Assembly: GCF_030272615.1 (NCBI RefSeq)
Contig: NC_081414.1
Span: forward strand, 306,761,664 to 306,825,663
Source: Cryptomeria japonica
Lineage: Eukaryota > Streptophyta > Pinopsida > Cupressales > Cupressaceae
DNA: 64,000 nt
Reading direction: 5' to 3'
How positions within the stretch are numbered: position 1 is the first letter of the stretch; each line of letters opens with the position of its first letter. The notes beneath the pieces were generated by a model. That model did no database searches, was not told where the DNA came from, and was given only the letters and a program-made list of their open reading frames with translations. Shown in pieces: positions 23,413 through 34,874 of this stretch. A program made the translations under genes and the position numbers.

Positions 23413-24215
23413 TGTTAGGGTTCCCACAGATACTGAAAGGGGGGGGTGAATCAATATCTAACCAGTGAATAGTATTTCTTAAATTAAAACATGCAGAACA
23501 CAAAATAGCAGTATACTGGTATGCAAGAATTAATGTAATACACAGAATCAGAAACATCCACATGAAAAGAACACCATAACACAAGATGTTTAACGAGGAA
23601 ACCCGGTGTGGGAAAAACCTTGGTGTGATTTGTGACCCACAATATTCACTTACTAGCCAATAAGAGAATATTACTTACAATAGGGGTCTGCACATGCAGG
23701 AAGGCCAACTGCCTAGAGCTCACTGCTCAATGAGGAGTCACACTAACTTACAATGAGGATTATACTAATCCAAAGACTTGTACTGCTTTACAATAGCATC
23801 TCCAATGCTAGATTCAATACCAGTTCTAACTCTGTTCTTTACATATACCCTTGACCTATAATTCGCACATTAGGTCTGCCTAATAATTTTCTTTATGCTC
23901 ACTTCCTTACACTTACAAATGTCTACAATGATCTCTTTTATATACAAGAGTCATTTTACAACTTTCCAAGTCAACTTACAATAATAATCAAAATATTACA
24001 TATCAAAAATCTTGTCAGCCTCTGTGCCGATATACATATTTTCTTCTGTGTCGGTGCTGGTGTAGAGTGATCTTGTTGATGCCGGTGCACTGTCTTGCTT
24101 GTGTAATGTTTTGCCAGTATAATGTCTTGCCGATGCCATAGGATTGCAAGGTTGCCATCAATGACAAAACCTTCAATCACACACAATGTCTCATTGGAGT
24201 GTCCATATGCCAACA
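23413..24215 (-). repeat. 5' LTR of element F
   Basis: A direct repeat of 18639-19440 with a few percent scattered mismatches by eye. It is followed at 24216 by the ATAAA duplication and then the interrupted element E. Confidence 0.92.
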
Positions 24216-24351
24216 ATAAATACCTCAGTCTTCCTTTAGGATGAGTGCTTGGATGAACTGCTTCACTTTTCACTGTGGATGCCTTCGCTCGGGATTTTTG
24301 CGCTCTTAGAGATTTGAATGCTCAGTGAATGAAAAATGAGCCAAAACACTT

Positions 24352-24359
24352 ATTTTATA
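24352..24359 (-). promoter_or_regulatory. TATA-like motif upstream of element E ORF2
   Basis: The sense strand reads CATTATAAAATAAG. Ignoring element F, it lies about 150 bases before the E ORF2 start codon and corresponds in position and flanks to the element F motif at 22021. Confidence 0.42.
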
Positions 24360-24513
24360 ATGTTATTTTCTTCAACTACCACATTTAATGCCTATCGGTT
24401 AAGTCAAAACTTAACTCATCTACCGGTAAAGAAGTAATTCAACTTCTCACCATCAACTGACGGTGTATTAGCATGTTTTTCAATTTCTTGCCAAACCCCC
24501 AAAGGATTTTACT

Positions 24514-25611
24514 TCAGTTAGATGAAGAGTCTCCTACCAGTGGAGTGATACTTTGTTCTTCCAGTGGAGGAGTATTCCCATCAACATTCTGATCTGACTT
24601 TCTGATCCATTGCTTTGAGAATTCTTGCTTTACCTCTTCAACCTTTTCTTTACCTTTCAAACTAGGTCCTTTGTTGTTTGCCGGTGATGTCTTACTTCTA
24701 CAAAATTTTACAATAGGTCCAATCTTGTTACAAGCATAACAAGTCACATTATTTTTTCTGAATAGCATTCCCATAACCTATGTCAGTGTGTGTTCTACAT
24801 TGATTAGATAAGTGTCCAAATCTTCCACAAACATAACATCTTACATTCATTCTACAATTTTCTGAATTATGACCAACTTTGTTGCATTTAGAACATTGAC
24901 CAGTCGGTATATTAGTGTTCTGATAATTTGTAGATCTACACTGATTTTCTCTATGACCATACTTGTTACAATTAAAGCATTTCCCATTAAATTTGTAAGC
25001 ATTAGGTTATCTTACTAGTTTACTATGATCATGATTGTTTGCAGTACCAGAGCTGTCACCAACTTCAAAGTCAAGGCCATTTGTATCACCATTAGGTTTC
25101 TGATTCTTTAGCATGTCATCAAGTTCTTTTGAACTTTTCTTAAATTTCTCCTTGTGTTGGTTTGCAGCAGCCAGTTCGTTCTCCAAGATTCCTTTCTGTC
25201 TCATGAGTTCGTGTATGTCATTTTGTGTATGCATCAAATCTATCTTTAACATGTTATTTTCATGACTAAGTCTTGTGTTTTCATTTCCAGCATCATTTAG
25301 TCTTCTAACCAGGTCATCTTCATTCTTCTTCCGATTTTTTGTCTCTTTACAAAATCTCATAGTCATATCTTGCATCTCATTCTTCATTGTACTATTTTCT
25401 TGTCTCAGTTTATTCACTAGATCATTAAGAGTTTCATTTTCATCATCATTATTCTGCATCTTTTCACAAAGTTCTCTTCTCTTATTCCTTGAAATAGTGA
25501 GATTTTCTTGAAGTCCTTGAATGATATCTTGTGCAACCTTCAGATCATCTTCACCTTTTTTGCATCATAGTCTGCAAGAGATGTTTCAAGTTGCTTCCTT
25601 AAGTTTTCCAT
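24514..25611 (-). pseudogene. Element E ORF1: coiled coil plus zinc knuckles (broken)
   Basis: Homologous to F ORF1. The ATG at 25611 opens MENLRKQLETSLADYD. Soon afterwards the frame is lost by a deletion, and the coiled coil resumes in another frame at about 25459-25007. The knuckle region at about 24700-24990 keeps the four-knuckle layout, but the last one reads CYACNKIGPIVKFC with Pro in place of the zinc-binding His. It ends SSSN-stop like F. Confidence 0.72.
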
Positions 25612-25668
25612 CTCTATCGGTGTTAGAATCTTCCTCAAGCTGTTAGGCTTTTGAAAATAGAGGACCAG

Positions 25669-25680
25669 GCTCTGATACCA
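25669..25680 (-). other. Primer-binding site of element E
   Basis: The sense strand reads TGGTATCAGAGC, the expected complement of the initiator-Met tRNA 3' end, two bases from the 5' LTR. Confidence 0.88.
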
Positions 25681-25682
25681 AT

Positions 25683-26472
25683 TATTAGGATTCCCAAAGA
25701 TACTGAGAAGGAGGGGGGGTGAATCAGTATCTAACCGGTATATGAATTTTCTTAACTTATTATTTGAAAAGCAATTCAAAACTATGTACTGGTAAACCAA
25801 AAATAATGCAATAAATAATAAATAACAACCACAACATGAAAGACTCGCCATAACACAATATTTTAACGAGGAAACCCAGTGTGGGAAAAACCTCTGTGGG
25901 ATTTGTGACCCACAATATTTTCTTACTGGCCAATAAGAGAATATTATTGTTACAATAGGGGCTTGCACATGCAGGAAGGCCAAGTGCCTAGAGCTCACTG
26001 CTCAGTTACAAAAGAAGTCTCACTAACTTACAAAAATGGATTATACAAATCCAATGTCATGTACTACATCAGATCAGCATCTTCTATGCCAGGTTTAGTA
26101 CCGGTTTAAGCTCTGCAATTATCATAAACCCTTATCCAAAAATCTGCCTTACAAAAAACATATTAGGTCTACAATAATCCTTCCATATATACATTCATAT
26201 CTCTCCTAAATGATCTACAAGATCTCATACATATATGAGTCTTATTACAATCTGCCATGAAGGCTTACAAAAGGATTTTACAATTGAGTACAAAATACAA
26301 TTAAACAAAATTCTTGTCGACCATGGTGCCAGTAATCTTTCTTTTCGGTGTTGGTGAACTTTATGCCGGTGTAGATTCTATCAGTGTCGATGCCATATGA
26401 TTGTAAGGTTGCCATCAATGATAATACCTTCAATCACCTACAATTTCTCATTGGAGTGTGCATTTTCCAACA
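25683..26472 (-). repeat. 5' LTR of element E
   Basis: A direct repeat of 14206-14990, ending TTTTCCAACA on the plus strand and followed by the AGCTT duplication. Confidence 0.88.
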
Positions 26473-29400
26473 AGCTTGACCACAGTTACACTCGTATGAG
26501 TGTTTTCAGTCGGTTGTGTTTCCCTGTCTGGTTGTTATGCATACCATGGTGCCTTGGTGTGGTCATTTGGGAATCATCATTTGATCTGTCTTGGTTTTGC
26601 ATGTTTTCATTTATTTAAATGATTATTTGATTTAAATGGATGAAGCTATCTTGTGTTGGCGTAATCATTTAATTAATATGCTTTGTGATTATTGATTTAT
26701 TTAAATTAATGGTTGCTAGATTAAATGGCTAAATGGCTTAATTTATTGTGCAAAGTTGCATAGTGTGTTTTGTGGACCGAAATGATTAGTTGCCTAGCCA
26801 TTTAAATGAAAAATGCTTATGTTGGAAGAAAGTATTTTGGATATAGAAATTAATAAAAGATTTCCTTTTTGCTTTTCCATTTGACTTTTGCTTTTTCATT
26901 TTTCATTATTGGAAAAGAAATATTTTTGGAAGAAGGAATCTGATTGTTTTTACTTTTTAAATATTTAAATCTGATTGGATGGATAACTTGCAACCTAGAA
27001 AGTTTAGGTTAAAAGATAATTTTTCATGCTATTTTTGGGATTCACGGGAAGAAGAGGAGGAGAATTTTTGGAGAGAAAATTTTAGAAAAACTTCCTGGAG
27101 GAGCTGGAAATTCGACCTGGTTGTAGGACTAGAATTTCTTCATCTCTTTGCTTGGTAATTTCTTCAAGGTTGGAGGTTCTCTTCTTGTTTTGAATTTGTT
27201 TTTTTTTTTGAAATTTTCAATTTGCTTCCTGTGTGTGGAAATTTATGCAATCTTCCTGTAGATGTTTGTGGAATAATTGGAATGGAAGAAATAGTGTTTA
27301 TTATTGTTGGGTTTGTGAAATCTATATCACATGTTTACATTTAGGAAGGAAATGGTTCATTTCTCTATTTGTTATGTGTTTGATCTTGAAAATCAATTTC
27401 TTGTTTTACCTCTTCTATTTGGAAAGAATGAACTAGATTTAGCTTGTGTGTGCTTTCTAGTTTCATGTTGCATAGATTTTGGGTCCTTGTGGGACTATAT
27501 TTCATCTTTTACCTTGCTAGTAAATATCCATTTGAGAAAATTGGATTTGGCACTGTGTATGTGTGTGCCTATGAACTGATTCAGGAATGAATCATTTTTA
27601 TGTTTAAACGATTTGATGAAGTGTTGATTTTAATGCCTTGGATCCATGTGTTTTTGTTTGTTTCATAGACTTTACTGCTCTTGTGATGGGCTTGTTTCAT
27701 CACATGAGTCGGTAGTGTCTGCTACCCGCAGGTAGAAGAACTACTGGTCAGCAGCACCGCTACATTGTAGCAGTGCTACCAGTCGGTAGGACGGCCACCG
27801 GTTTGTAGCAGCACTACTGATCGGTAGGACTACTACCAGTTGGTAACGGTTTCTACCAGCGGTAGCGGCACTAGTAGTCGGCAGTACCACTATCGGTTGG
27901 TAGCAGTGCTACCAGTCGGCAGTGGCTGTTACCGATGGTAGTAGCACTATTGGTTGGTAGGGCTTTTACCAGTGCTAGTAGGACTACCAATAGGTAGTGT
28001 CTCTTGCCTCAGTAGCACTACTACTACAGGTTGTCTTTTGCCACTGCTTGACCATGTGCCTTATTGGTGCAAACCGGTATGTGTTATAAAATTAATTTAA
28101 TTTTGTTAAGTGAACATGTTGATGTGGTTGTTTTATGTTAAGCATAAATGGTTATTTTTCATGTGATTTTTATTATGTGGTTAATAAATTTACCAATGAA
28201 AATCAAGGCATGAGTTAAGAATTTAGATTGGTTATTCTGGGTATATTCTAGAATAGAATTAAATGCCTATTTGGAATTCATATTTTTATTCAGATGAATG
28301 TTTAATATGGGTTTCAGTTCTGATGGAATATTGATTTGGGAATTGAATAATGTGACTGTTGCAAGAGTGTTTTATTTCATTTTTCAATCAATGATGTTGC
28401 AAGTGTATTATGTGTTGTTTTGGTTTGTGGTTCAATCATCCTGTGGAGGCATTTTTGGTACCTTTTACCAAGAGATATATGTTGGCTTCATTGTCTTAAC
28501 CATGTAGTGTCTTTTCCTTATGGTAAGCCAAGAGTCAGTATGTCCTTGTTTGACCACTTGTTTCTCATAGTGGTGTTATGGCTGTCTACTTCACCATAGG
28601 GTCCTCGGGGAGTGACCATGTTTGTTTAGTGTCCTTTGAGAGAGTGGCTTTCACATGGGGGTTGCGCCCAAATGAAAGTCAGATAATAACTAGTAATGGA
28701 ATGAATTGATTAGGTGGCTAGTATCATAACATTAATAAAGATAATTATACATCATGCATAGGTGAGTGCTAGTACAGGGCTCATAATGTTGTGAGAAGGC
28801 CTAGAATGGCAAACCAACCATCTTGTCTTCATGAAAGGATGGTACAGTCCACATGAGACTTAGTTGGAACCGGAGGTTTGGGAGAGGTTACTAGAATAGT
28901 GAGCTAGGACCTATGGAGACTGTACCATGGTACAATATTTGTGGGGTTATTTTGTGCTATCATGAAGTCATATTGTTTTGTCGACCATGTCATGTTTATG
29001 CTTGCTTGAGGGTCCTCAGCTATCTCCTAGCACGGTGGGGTGATTCCATTTTGGAATTACATGGTTGGGTGGTAGTGCCACTTCCCATCGGATGTTTGGA
29101 ATTGTACCTTCATGCGAGGATTGGCTTTGTAGGTGTTCATGTGGTTCGTGACTCATGCTTCATCTCTTGTTGAAAATTATTGTTATTTGGAGACCCTTGT
29201 GGTCATTGTTTCATTATACCATTGATCTTATGTAACCTTGTAGTTGGATGAAATCTATCCTTATATGTTTATTGAAAATCTATGTATTGGAAGAGCAATA
29301 TAATCCTATATTGGGATGTTTTTATCAGTTTCCCTTATAATGTTTGTAAATACTCATTAAAGTTGAAATTATATTGTATCCTTTCAATCTTTCTATGATG

Positions 29401-29647
29401 AATCTGTATTTGCTTATGGCTTCTTGTGATTGTTGAGTTAATGATGCATATGTGGATTTATGATTTTGTGGATTTTGTTCTTGAAGTTAATTCTTTGTTG
29501 GTAACCCTTAGGAATTCTGGTGTAAGTCTTTTGCTTGTATTCTCATGCATGTTGTGTAAATGCACTTATGATGTTTATACTTTTAAAAAAAAAATTGTTT
29601 CACCCTTGTTGTGGGTTTTCCTTTGGGGTTCCTGGTGGGACATTACA
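26473..29647 (+). repeat. LTR1 of the array, right part
   Basis: It resumes at AGCTTGACCACAGTTACAC, exactly where LTR3 reads through at about 60383, and continues to GGGACATTACA at 29647. There are no genes: short open frames here are not conserved between the three LTRs. With the left part it makes an LTR of about 3.67 kb. Confidence 0.9.
27710..28060. repeat. Palindromic minisatellite in LTR1
   Basis: Short units of the type CGGTAGCAGTGCTACCAG / ACCGGTTGGTAG are repeated in irregular order. The half-motifs GGTAG and CTACC alternate, so the block can form many small hairpins. Equivalent but differently arranged blocks lie in LTR2 (53875-54119) and LTR3 (61576-61895). Confidence 0.85.
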
Positions 29648-29649
29648 TT

Positions 29650-29661
29650 TGGTATCATAGC
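29650..29661 (+). other. Primer-binding site of internal B
   Basis: TGGTATCATAGC two bases after LTR1 differs by one base from the initiator-Met tRNA complement. The same sequence follows LTR2 at 54980. Confidence 0.85.
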
Positions 29662-29801
29662 CCATGTTTCAACATTGGGTACTCTGGGTTTGTAGTGAGC
29701 CCATTTGCCTTGACCTTTTTTGTGTAGATCTTATGATGTGACTTCCTTGTGTCTTTCTTTGCCTTTGATCTAAACCTTTTTCTCTTATGCAGTGTTAGGT
29801 C

Positions 29802-31090
29802 ATGGCTAGGAAAGCCAAGTGAGGTGGTCACATTGGTGGCCACACCAGAGGCAGAGGAGGAGGAAGGGGTCAAGGTTCTGATTGCCATAGTCCTTTGCAA
29901 CCACCTACTCATGTGAGTGTGGATAGAGATCAGTCAGTTCATCAAAAGGAACCACATTTAGTAGAGCAGGTTCCCGAAAGGGAGGAGCTGCATCAAATGT
30001 TTAGGGAGGTGCTAGCTAGACTAGGCCCCAGACCTAAGGTGGATCACCCCATCCATGGTCGGGTAGAGGAATCACTTCAACAGATTCTTGAGAGAGAGAG
30101 AGAGAGATCTCCTAGAAGGAGAGAGGCTACAAGTGATATGGATCCAACTATCTTAGGGTACATGAGGGACTTGATGTGGTCCAATCCTTCCTTCTTTGAT
30201 GGAAAAGGTACCAGTTTTGAGGCAGAGACCTGGCTTATCACTTTAGATTAGTGTTTTTCTATGTATCCTTATAGTAGGCGAGATGTAAAATCATGTGTCT
30301 TGAGAGCTTTGCATCTATCTGGTGGAGATTAGAGGAGGAAAGGATCGATGTGAGCATTAACACAACATCTTGGGAGATCTTTTTGGAGAGGTTCAGGGCA
30401 CAATTCCTCTCACCTCGGTGGAGGCATTTGCAATCAGATGAGCTCTATGCTCTGTGCTAGTTTGGGTTGTCAGTGGATCAATTTGAGCACAAGTTCTATG
30501 AGCTCAAACAGTATGCCAAGATTGGCAATGATGAGGCTATGCTTGTGCAACACTTCTTGAGGGGTCTTAATGATCGCATCAGTGGAGGAGTGAGAGTTTT
30601 TGAGCCTACTTCAATAGAGGTAGTCATGGCAAAAGCTAGGTTGGTAGAGAAGAACCTTAGCCATGCTCATGGTGGCTAGTCTAGAGTTTAGATTAGGACT
30701 GATCCTTTTAGTGGGTCTAGAGGTAGAGGGAATCAGCCCCAAACTACACCTCTTAGGGGTTCTCAGGCACCCGCTAAGGGTTGATAGCTGCAGTAGCCAT
30801 TGAGACCGAAGTAGTCTCAGGGATAGGAGGGTGGCATCTCTCAATCCCAGAAGAGTAGCAGGTGGCAGAAGGGTAGCCAGACCTTTTTAGGGCAGTCTTC
30901 TCTGGGAGCATCTTAGGCCCCTAGTGGAGAGAGCTTTTAGCAGTCCAATGGACGAGCTGGGAGTAGAGGACTGGTTAGGGGAGCTTGCTTCACTTGTGGT
31001 CAGTATGGTGACAAGGTTGCTCAGTGTCCTCAGCATCCTCACCACACAAGTAGTCAGAGGCCAACCGCATCAAAGCCGACAGTGGGGGAT
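29802..31090 (+). pseudogene. gag: Internal B gag
   Basis: The ATG at 29802 opens MARKAK and is followed at once by a stop in B (Gly in C). A Gly/Arg-rich N-terminus, a GA-run-encoded Glu/Arg stretch (about 30090) and the gag core (FFDGKGTSFEAETWLITLD; LSVDQFEHKFYELKQYA) follow. The zinc knuckle at about 30986-31028 is CFTCGQYGDKVAQCP, with Asp replacing the zinc-binding His. Frameshifts and stops are frequent around 30250-30460. A pyrimidine run ending CAG lies just before the ATG. Confidence 0.82.
30090..30107. repeat. GA microsatellite in internal B gag
   Basis: A run of nine GA units encodes alternating Glu-Arg. The matching run in internal C is several times longer. Confidence 0.85.
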
Positions 31091-31153
31091 GTAGGTAGAT
31101 CCCATAGAGTATTTGCAGCAGTGGATGACCACTAGTCTGAGCATCAGAGTACT

Positions 31154-31540
31154 GTGATTGAGACCATAGATGTGTTGTGTGGTACCCCTATCTCTGTACT
31201 TTTTGATTCCAGTGCTTTAGATTCTTTTATTTCTTCATCCATTGTGGAGCAGTGTGGGCTCGTGTCTGCTAAGCAGGTAGATAGGTGGCAAGTAGAGTTG
31301 GCTACCAATGTGCAAGTGTATGTAGATGTCTTCATTCCCAGTTGTCAGTTGGACCTAGGACCCTTTGTCACTTGATTTGACCTTCAAGTCATTCCTTTGG
31401 AGTCCTATGGACTTGTGTTGGGGATGGATTGGTTATCATCTCACAACTCTTGTCTAGACTATCGTCTGAAGACACTAGAGTGTGTAGATGACCATGGTAG
31501 GAGAGTGGGGATCGTCGGAGTTCAGTGATCGATATCCTTA
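31154..31540 (+). pseudogene. pol: Internal B aspartic protease
   Basis: The active-site loop reads VLFDSSALDSFISS. The usual Gly of DSG is Ser, which should impair the catalytic loop, whereas internal C keeps DSGA. The conserved GMDWL segment follows at about 31420. Confidence 0.8.
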
Positions 31541-31741
31541 TGTATGATTTCCATTGTGTAACTTAGGCAGTGCATGAATCAAGGGTGTCATCTTTTCGTA
31601 GTTTCTCTTAAGGATGTGGATGAGGGAGAGAGTCAAGAAATCACTCTTGATGGTCACCCTATTCTTTGAGATTATGTGGATGTGTTTCCTTTGGATATTC
31701 CCCGTATGCCTCCGAAATGAGACATAGATTTTTGCATTGAC

Positions 31742-32460
31742 TTGGTTCATGGCATGAAACCTATTTCGAGAGAACCATATCAGATGACTACTCAGGAGTT
31801 GAGTAAGTTGAAGTTGCAAGTTGAGGAGTTCTTGGCCAAGGGATTCATTTGTCCTAGTGTTTCTCCTTTGGGTGAGTCAGTTATCTTTGTGAAGAAGAAG
31901 GATGGTTCTCTTCGATTATGCATTGATTATTGACAGTTGAATAAGGTAACCATCTAGAACTGATATCCATTGCCTTAGATTGATGATCTCTTTGATTAGG
32001 TGAAGGGAGCCAAGGTGTTCTCTAAAATAGACCCAAAGCTTGAGTATCATCAGTTGTGCATTCAAGATGCAGACATTTATAAGATGGCATTCGTACTCAT
32101 TATGGTCACTATGAGTTCACAGTGGTGCCATTTGGGATGATGAATGCACCTTCAGTGTTCATGAGTCTTATAAATGGGATTTTTCACACCTACCTTGACC
32201 ACTTTATTCTTGTGTTCTTGGATGACACATTGATTTATTCCAGATCCATGGAAGAGCATGACGGTTACTTGCATCAAGTATTGCAGTGCTTGAGGGAGAA
32301 TCATCTTTTTGAGAATTTGGCAAAGTGTTATTTCTTCTAGTCACAGGTGAGCTATCTTGGTCATATAGTTTTGGGGAAGGTGTATCCATGGATCCTTCTA
32401 AGATCCAAGCCAATGTTGATTGGCCAATGCCAAAAAATGTTTATGAAGTTCAAAGTTTCA
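31742..32460 (+). pseudogene. pol: Internal B reverse transcriptase
   Basis: Motifs in order are the [14 protein letters not shown] entry, SLRLCIDY with an adjacent stop, [28 protein letters not shown] and the catalytic FLDDTLIYS at about 32216. There are three stops between CIDY and KVFSKI, and frameshifts near 32080 and 32330. Confidence 0.82.
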
Positions 32461-32990
32461 TGGGTTTGGCCAGATATTACCATCGCTTTGGTCAGAGCTT
32501 TTCTCAGATAGGCCATTCGATTACTTCTCTTTAGAGGAAAGGGAAGAAGTTTGTTTGGTCAGAGCAATACAAATTGCCTTTTCGTACTTTGAAGGAGCTC
32601 CTTGTTAGTGCTCTGATTTTGGCAGTTTCTGACTAGTCCATAGATTTCATGGTATGCACAGATGCCTCTTTAGAAGGTATAGGTGCAGTGCTTATACAGG
32701 ATGGACGTGTGGTTGCCTATGAGTCTCACAAACTCAAGGATCACAAGTTGAACTATATAGTTCATGACTTGGAGTTGGTAGTTGTATTGCATGTGTTGGT
32801 TTGTTGGAGACATTTCCTATTGGGGCGTCGGTTTGAGCTACATAGTGATCACCACAATTTGCAGTATATTTTCACGCAGTCGAACTTGAATGCTCAACAA
32901 TGAAGATGGATGGAATTCCTCAATGAGTATGATTTTCAGGTTCATTATATTTAGGGGAAAGAGAATGTAGTGGAAGATACTTTGAGTTGT
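32430..32990 (+). pseudogene. pol: Internal B RNase H
   Basis: The connection segment VQSFMGLARYYHRF is followed by [36 protein letters not shown] and ELHSDHHNLQYIFTQ, keeping the D-E-D set. The following QGKENV-like linker contains stops. Confidence 0.82.
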
Positions 32991-33089
32991 AGGCGACATG
33001 AGGTTGCAACATTGTCCCTTAGTGTGGACTTGAGTGAGAGAATTCTTGGAGTTCTTCCTTAGGACACCTAGTATTAGGATGTTACAACC

Positions 33090-34466
33090 ATGGCGGAGTC
33101 TGGAAGACCATTGGAGGATAGATATTATGGATATGCTTTTGAGTTAGATGGTCTTCTTAGACATCTTGGATGGATCTATGTACCTCCTTTGGAGGGTCTT
33201 CACATTTTGATCATGACTGAGGCCCATTGTGCACCTTATTCGGCACACCCTTGGGTCAAGAAGATGCACGTATATCTTAGACAAATATATCATTGGGCTG
33301 GTATGAAACATGACATTGCTGATTTTGTGTCCAAGTACTTGGAATGTCAGTGGGTGAAGGCGGAGCATCAGCACCCTACAGGGCTTTTATAGCTGAATTT
33401 GATACCGACTTGGAAATGAGATATCATTTCCATGGATTTCATAGTAGGGTTGCCTGTTTCTTCATTATATCATGATGCCATCATGGTCATTATTTATAGA
33501 TTGACCAAGGTTGGTCATTTTGTTCCTTTTTAATCTTCTTATAATACAACAGTGGTGGCACGAGTCTTCTTGGAAGATGTGGTGAGGTTGCATGGAATCC
33601 CAAGGCAGGTCATTTTTGATAGAGACCCTATCTTTACATCAGCCTTGTGGACCTCACTTTAGCATGCTTTGGGGACCCAGTTGAACTTTAGTTCAGCTTA
33701 TCACCCAGAGACCGATGGTCAAACTAAGTGTGTGAATCAGGTCTTGGAGGACATGCTTTGCATGTATGTTATGGATCACCACTCATGTTGGGAGGAATAT
33801 ATTTGCCTTGTGGAGTTTTCTTATAATAACGAATATCACAACTTTATAGGCATGTTGCCCTTCCAGGCATTGTATGGTTGTCCTTACCGTACTCCTTTGA
33901 GTTGGGATCGGTTGGAGGATAGGGTGTGTTTAGGACTAGATTTGCTTCGTAAGATGGAGCAGCAGGTTGAGCAAATTCGTGGGCATTTATTTGCTGCCCA
34001 GGATAGGTAGAAGAAGTATGCTGATGGTCATAAAGTCGATCACCAATTTTCTATTGGCAACCATGTGTTCTTGAGAGTGCATCCATGGAAGAGTCCGATT
34101 CATTATGGAAAGGGTTCTATGTCGGTGCCTTGTTTTGTAGGCCCTTTTGAGATCCTTGAGAGGATAGGACCTGTTGCCTACCATCTTGCCTTGGTGTCAA
34201 GTCTATTCCACATCCATGATGTCTTTCATGTTTTTGTTCTTCATCCTTATCATTGTGATGTGACCCATGTTCTTGATTGGATCGCTTTGCAGGTCAAGGA
34301 TGGGTAGCTTTCCATGGATCCCATGTGCATCCTTTAGCATCAGGATTTCACTCATAGGGGTCATACCATTGAGCAGGTAAGGATCCTATGGGACCCCATT
34401 GATGAGTCCTCTGCAACTTGGGAAGATGCAGCGAAGATGAGAGAGCTTTATTCTTATCTGTTTTAG
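33090..34466 (+). pseudogene. pol: Internal B integrase and chromodomain-like tail
   Basis: The zinc region (HPWVKKMHVYLRQIYHW ... YLECQ) is followed by the core: SMDFIVGLP (first Asp), a degraded second-Asp segment (IFDRDPIFTS), and ETDGQTKCVNQ with Lys at the catalytic Glu. The SH3-like [18 protein letters not shown] segment and a tail with RILWDPIDESSATWEDA and MRELYSYLF (chromodomain-like) end at the TAG at 34464-34466. The frame is shared from about 32325 to the end, with only stop codons inside. Confidence 0.84.
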
Positions 34467-34490
34467 GCTTCGAGGAGTAAGCCTAGGCTT

Positions 34491-34501
34491 GGGGGGGAGG
34501 A
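34491..34501 (+). other. Polypurine tract before LTR2
   Basis: GGGGGGGAGGA directly precedes the LTR start TGTAGTACC. The identical arrangement stands before LTR3 at 59871-59881. Confidence 0.88.
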
Positions 34502-34874
34502 TGTAGTACCCCTCCTCAATCAACCTCTTTTGTATGTTTTGAGTTACTTTAGTGATTGTTCTATGGAACATTATTGTATTTGATTCAGATATTATGTGAT
34601 GTTATTTCATGCTTTATCTGGATTTATGGTGTATGTTTTTATGCAGTATTTCAATGCTTATGAATAATGTTATTTTATGATCTTTATCATGGACTGACAC
34701 TTTTCCCTTATATTGTGATGCGTTATTTATATGTTGCGTGTTTGCAAGTGTATTGGGATGCGAGGGGATGATTTTCCTTCACTCACTCCTATGAGACAAG
34801 GAACTTCACGATTCTCCTTCATTGGTGTGTGTATTGTGTTTGTATATATATATATATATTGGTTTATATGCAAG
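34502..34874 (+). repeat. LTR2 of the array, left part
   Basis: Matches the start of LTR1 and LTR3, with a TA microsatellite at about 34843-34860. It is interrupted by element D after GCAAG. About 35 bases present in LTR1 and LTR3 just downstream of TATATGCA are absent around this junction. Confidence 0.9.
34870..34874. other. Target-site duplication of element D, left copy (GCAAG)
   Basis: Repeated exactly at 52533-52537 after the right LTR of element D. Confidence 0.85.

Larger units (their letters stand above)
18639..24215 (-). mobile_element. Element F: complete copy of the E-type element, nested in E
   Basis: LTRs of 802 and 803 bp (18639-19440, 23413-24215) start TGTTGG and end CTAACA on the sense strand, and are flanked by a perfect ATAAA duplication. 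The 3,972-bp internal region carries a primer site, ORF1, a spacer with a TATA-like motif, ORF2 and a purine tract, in the same order as E. No pol domain is seen. Its LTRs are more alike than those of E, consistent with the nesting order. Confidence 0.9.
14206..26472 (-). mobile_element. Element E: LTR retrotransposon without pol, carrying ORF1 and ORF2
   Basis: LTRs of 785 bp (14206-14990) and 790 bp (25683-26472) flank an internal region with an initiator-Met-type primer site next to the 5' LTR and a purine tract next to the 3' LTR. Without the nested element F, the internal region is about 5.1 kb. It encodes ORF1 (coiled coil plus zinc knuckles) and ORF2 (unknown domain plus coiled coil). 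No protease, RT, RNase H or integrase motif is seen in any frame, so the element is non-autonomous. The LTRs differ noticeably more than those of F, as expected if E is the older host. Confidence 0.85.

Noticed and set aside
27710-28060. Regular short repeats as a possible CRISPR array
   Set aside because: Units are irregular and palindromic with no unique spacers, and the setting is a plant LTR.
28298-29695. Several short hydrophobic open frames in LTR1 (also 54163-55057 and 62162-63107)
   Set aside because: They recur in the three LTRs only because the DNA is homologous. Frames and stops are not preserved and no protein family is recognisable.
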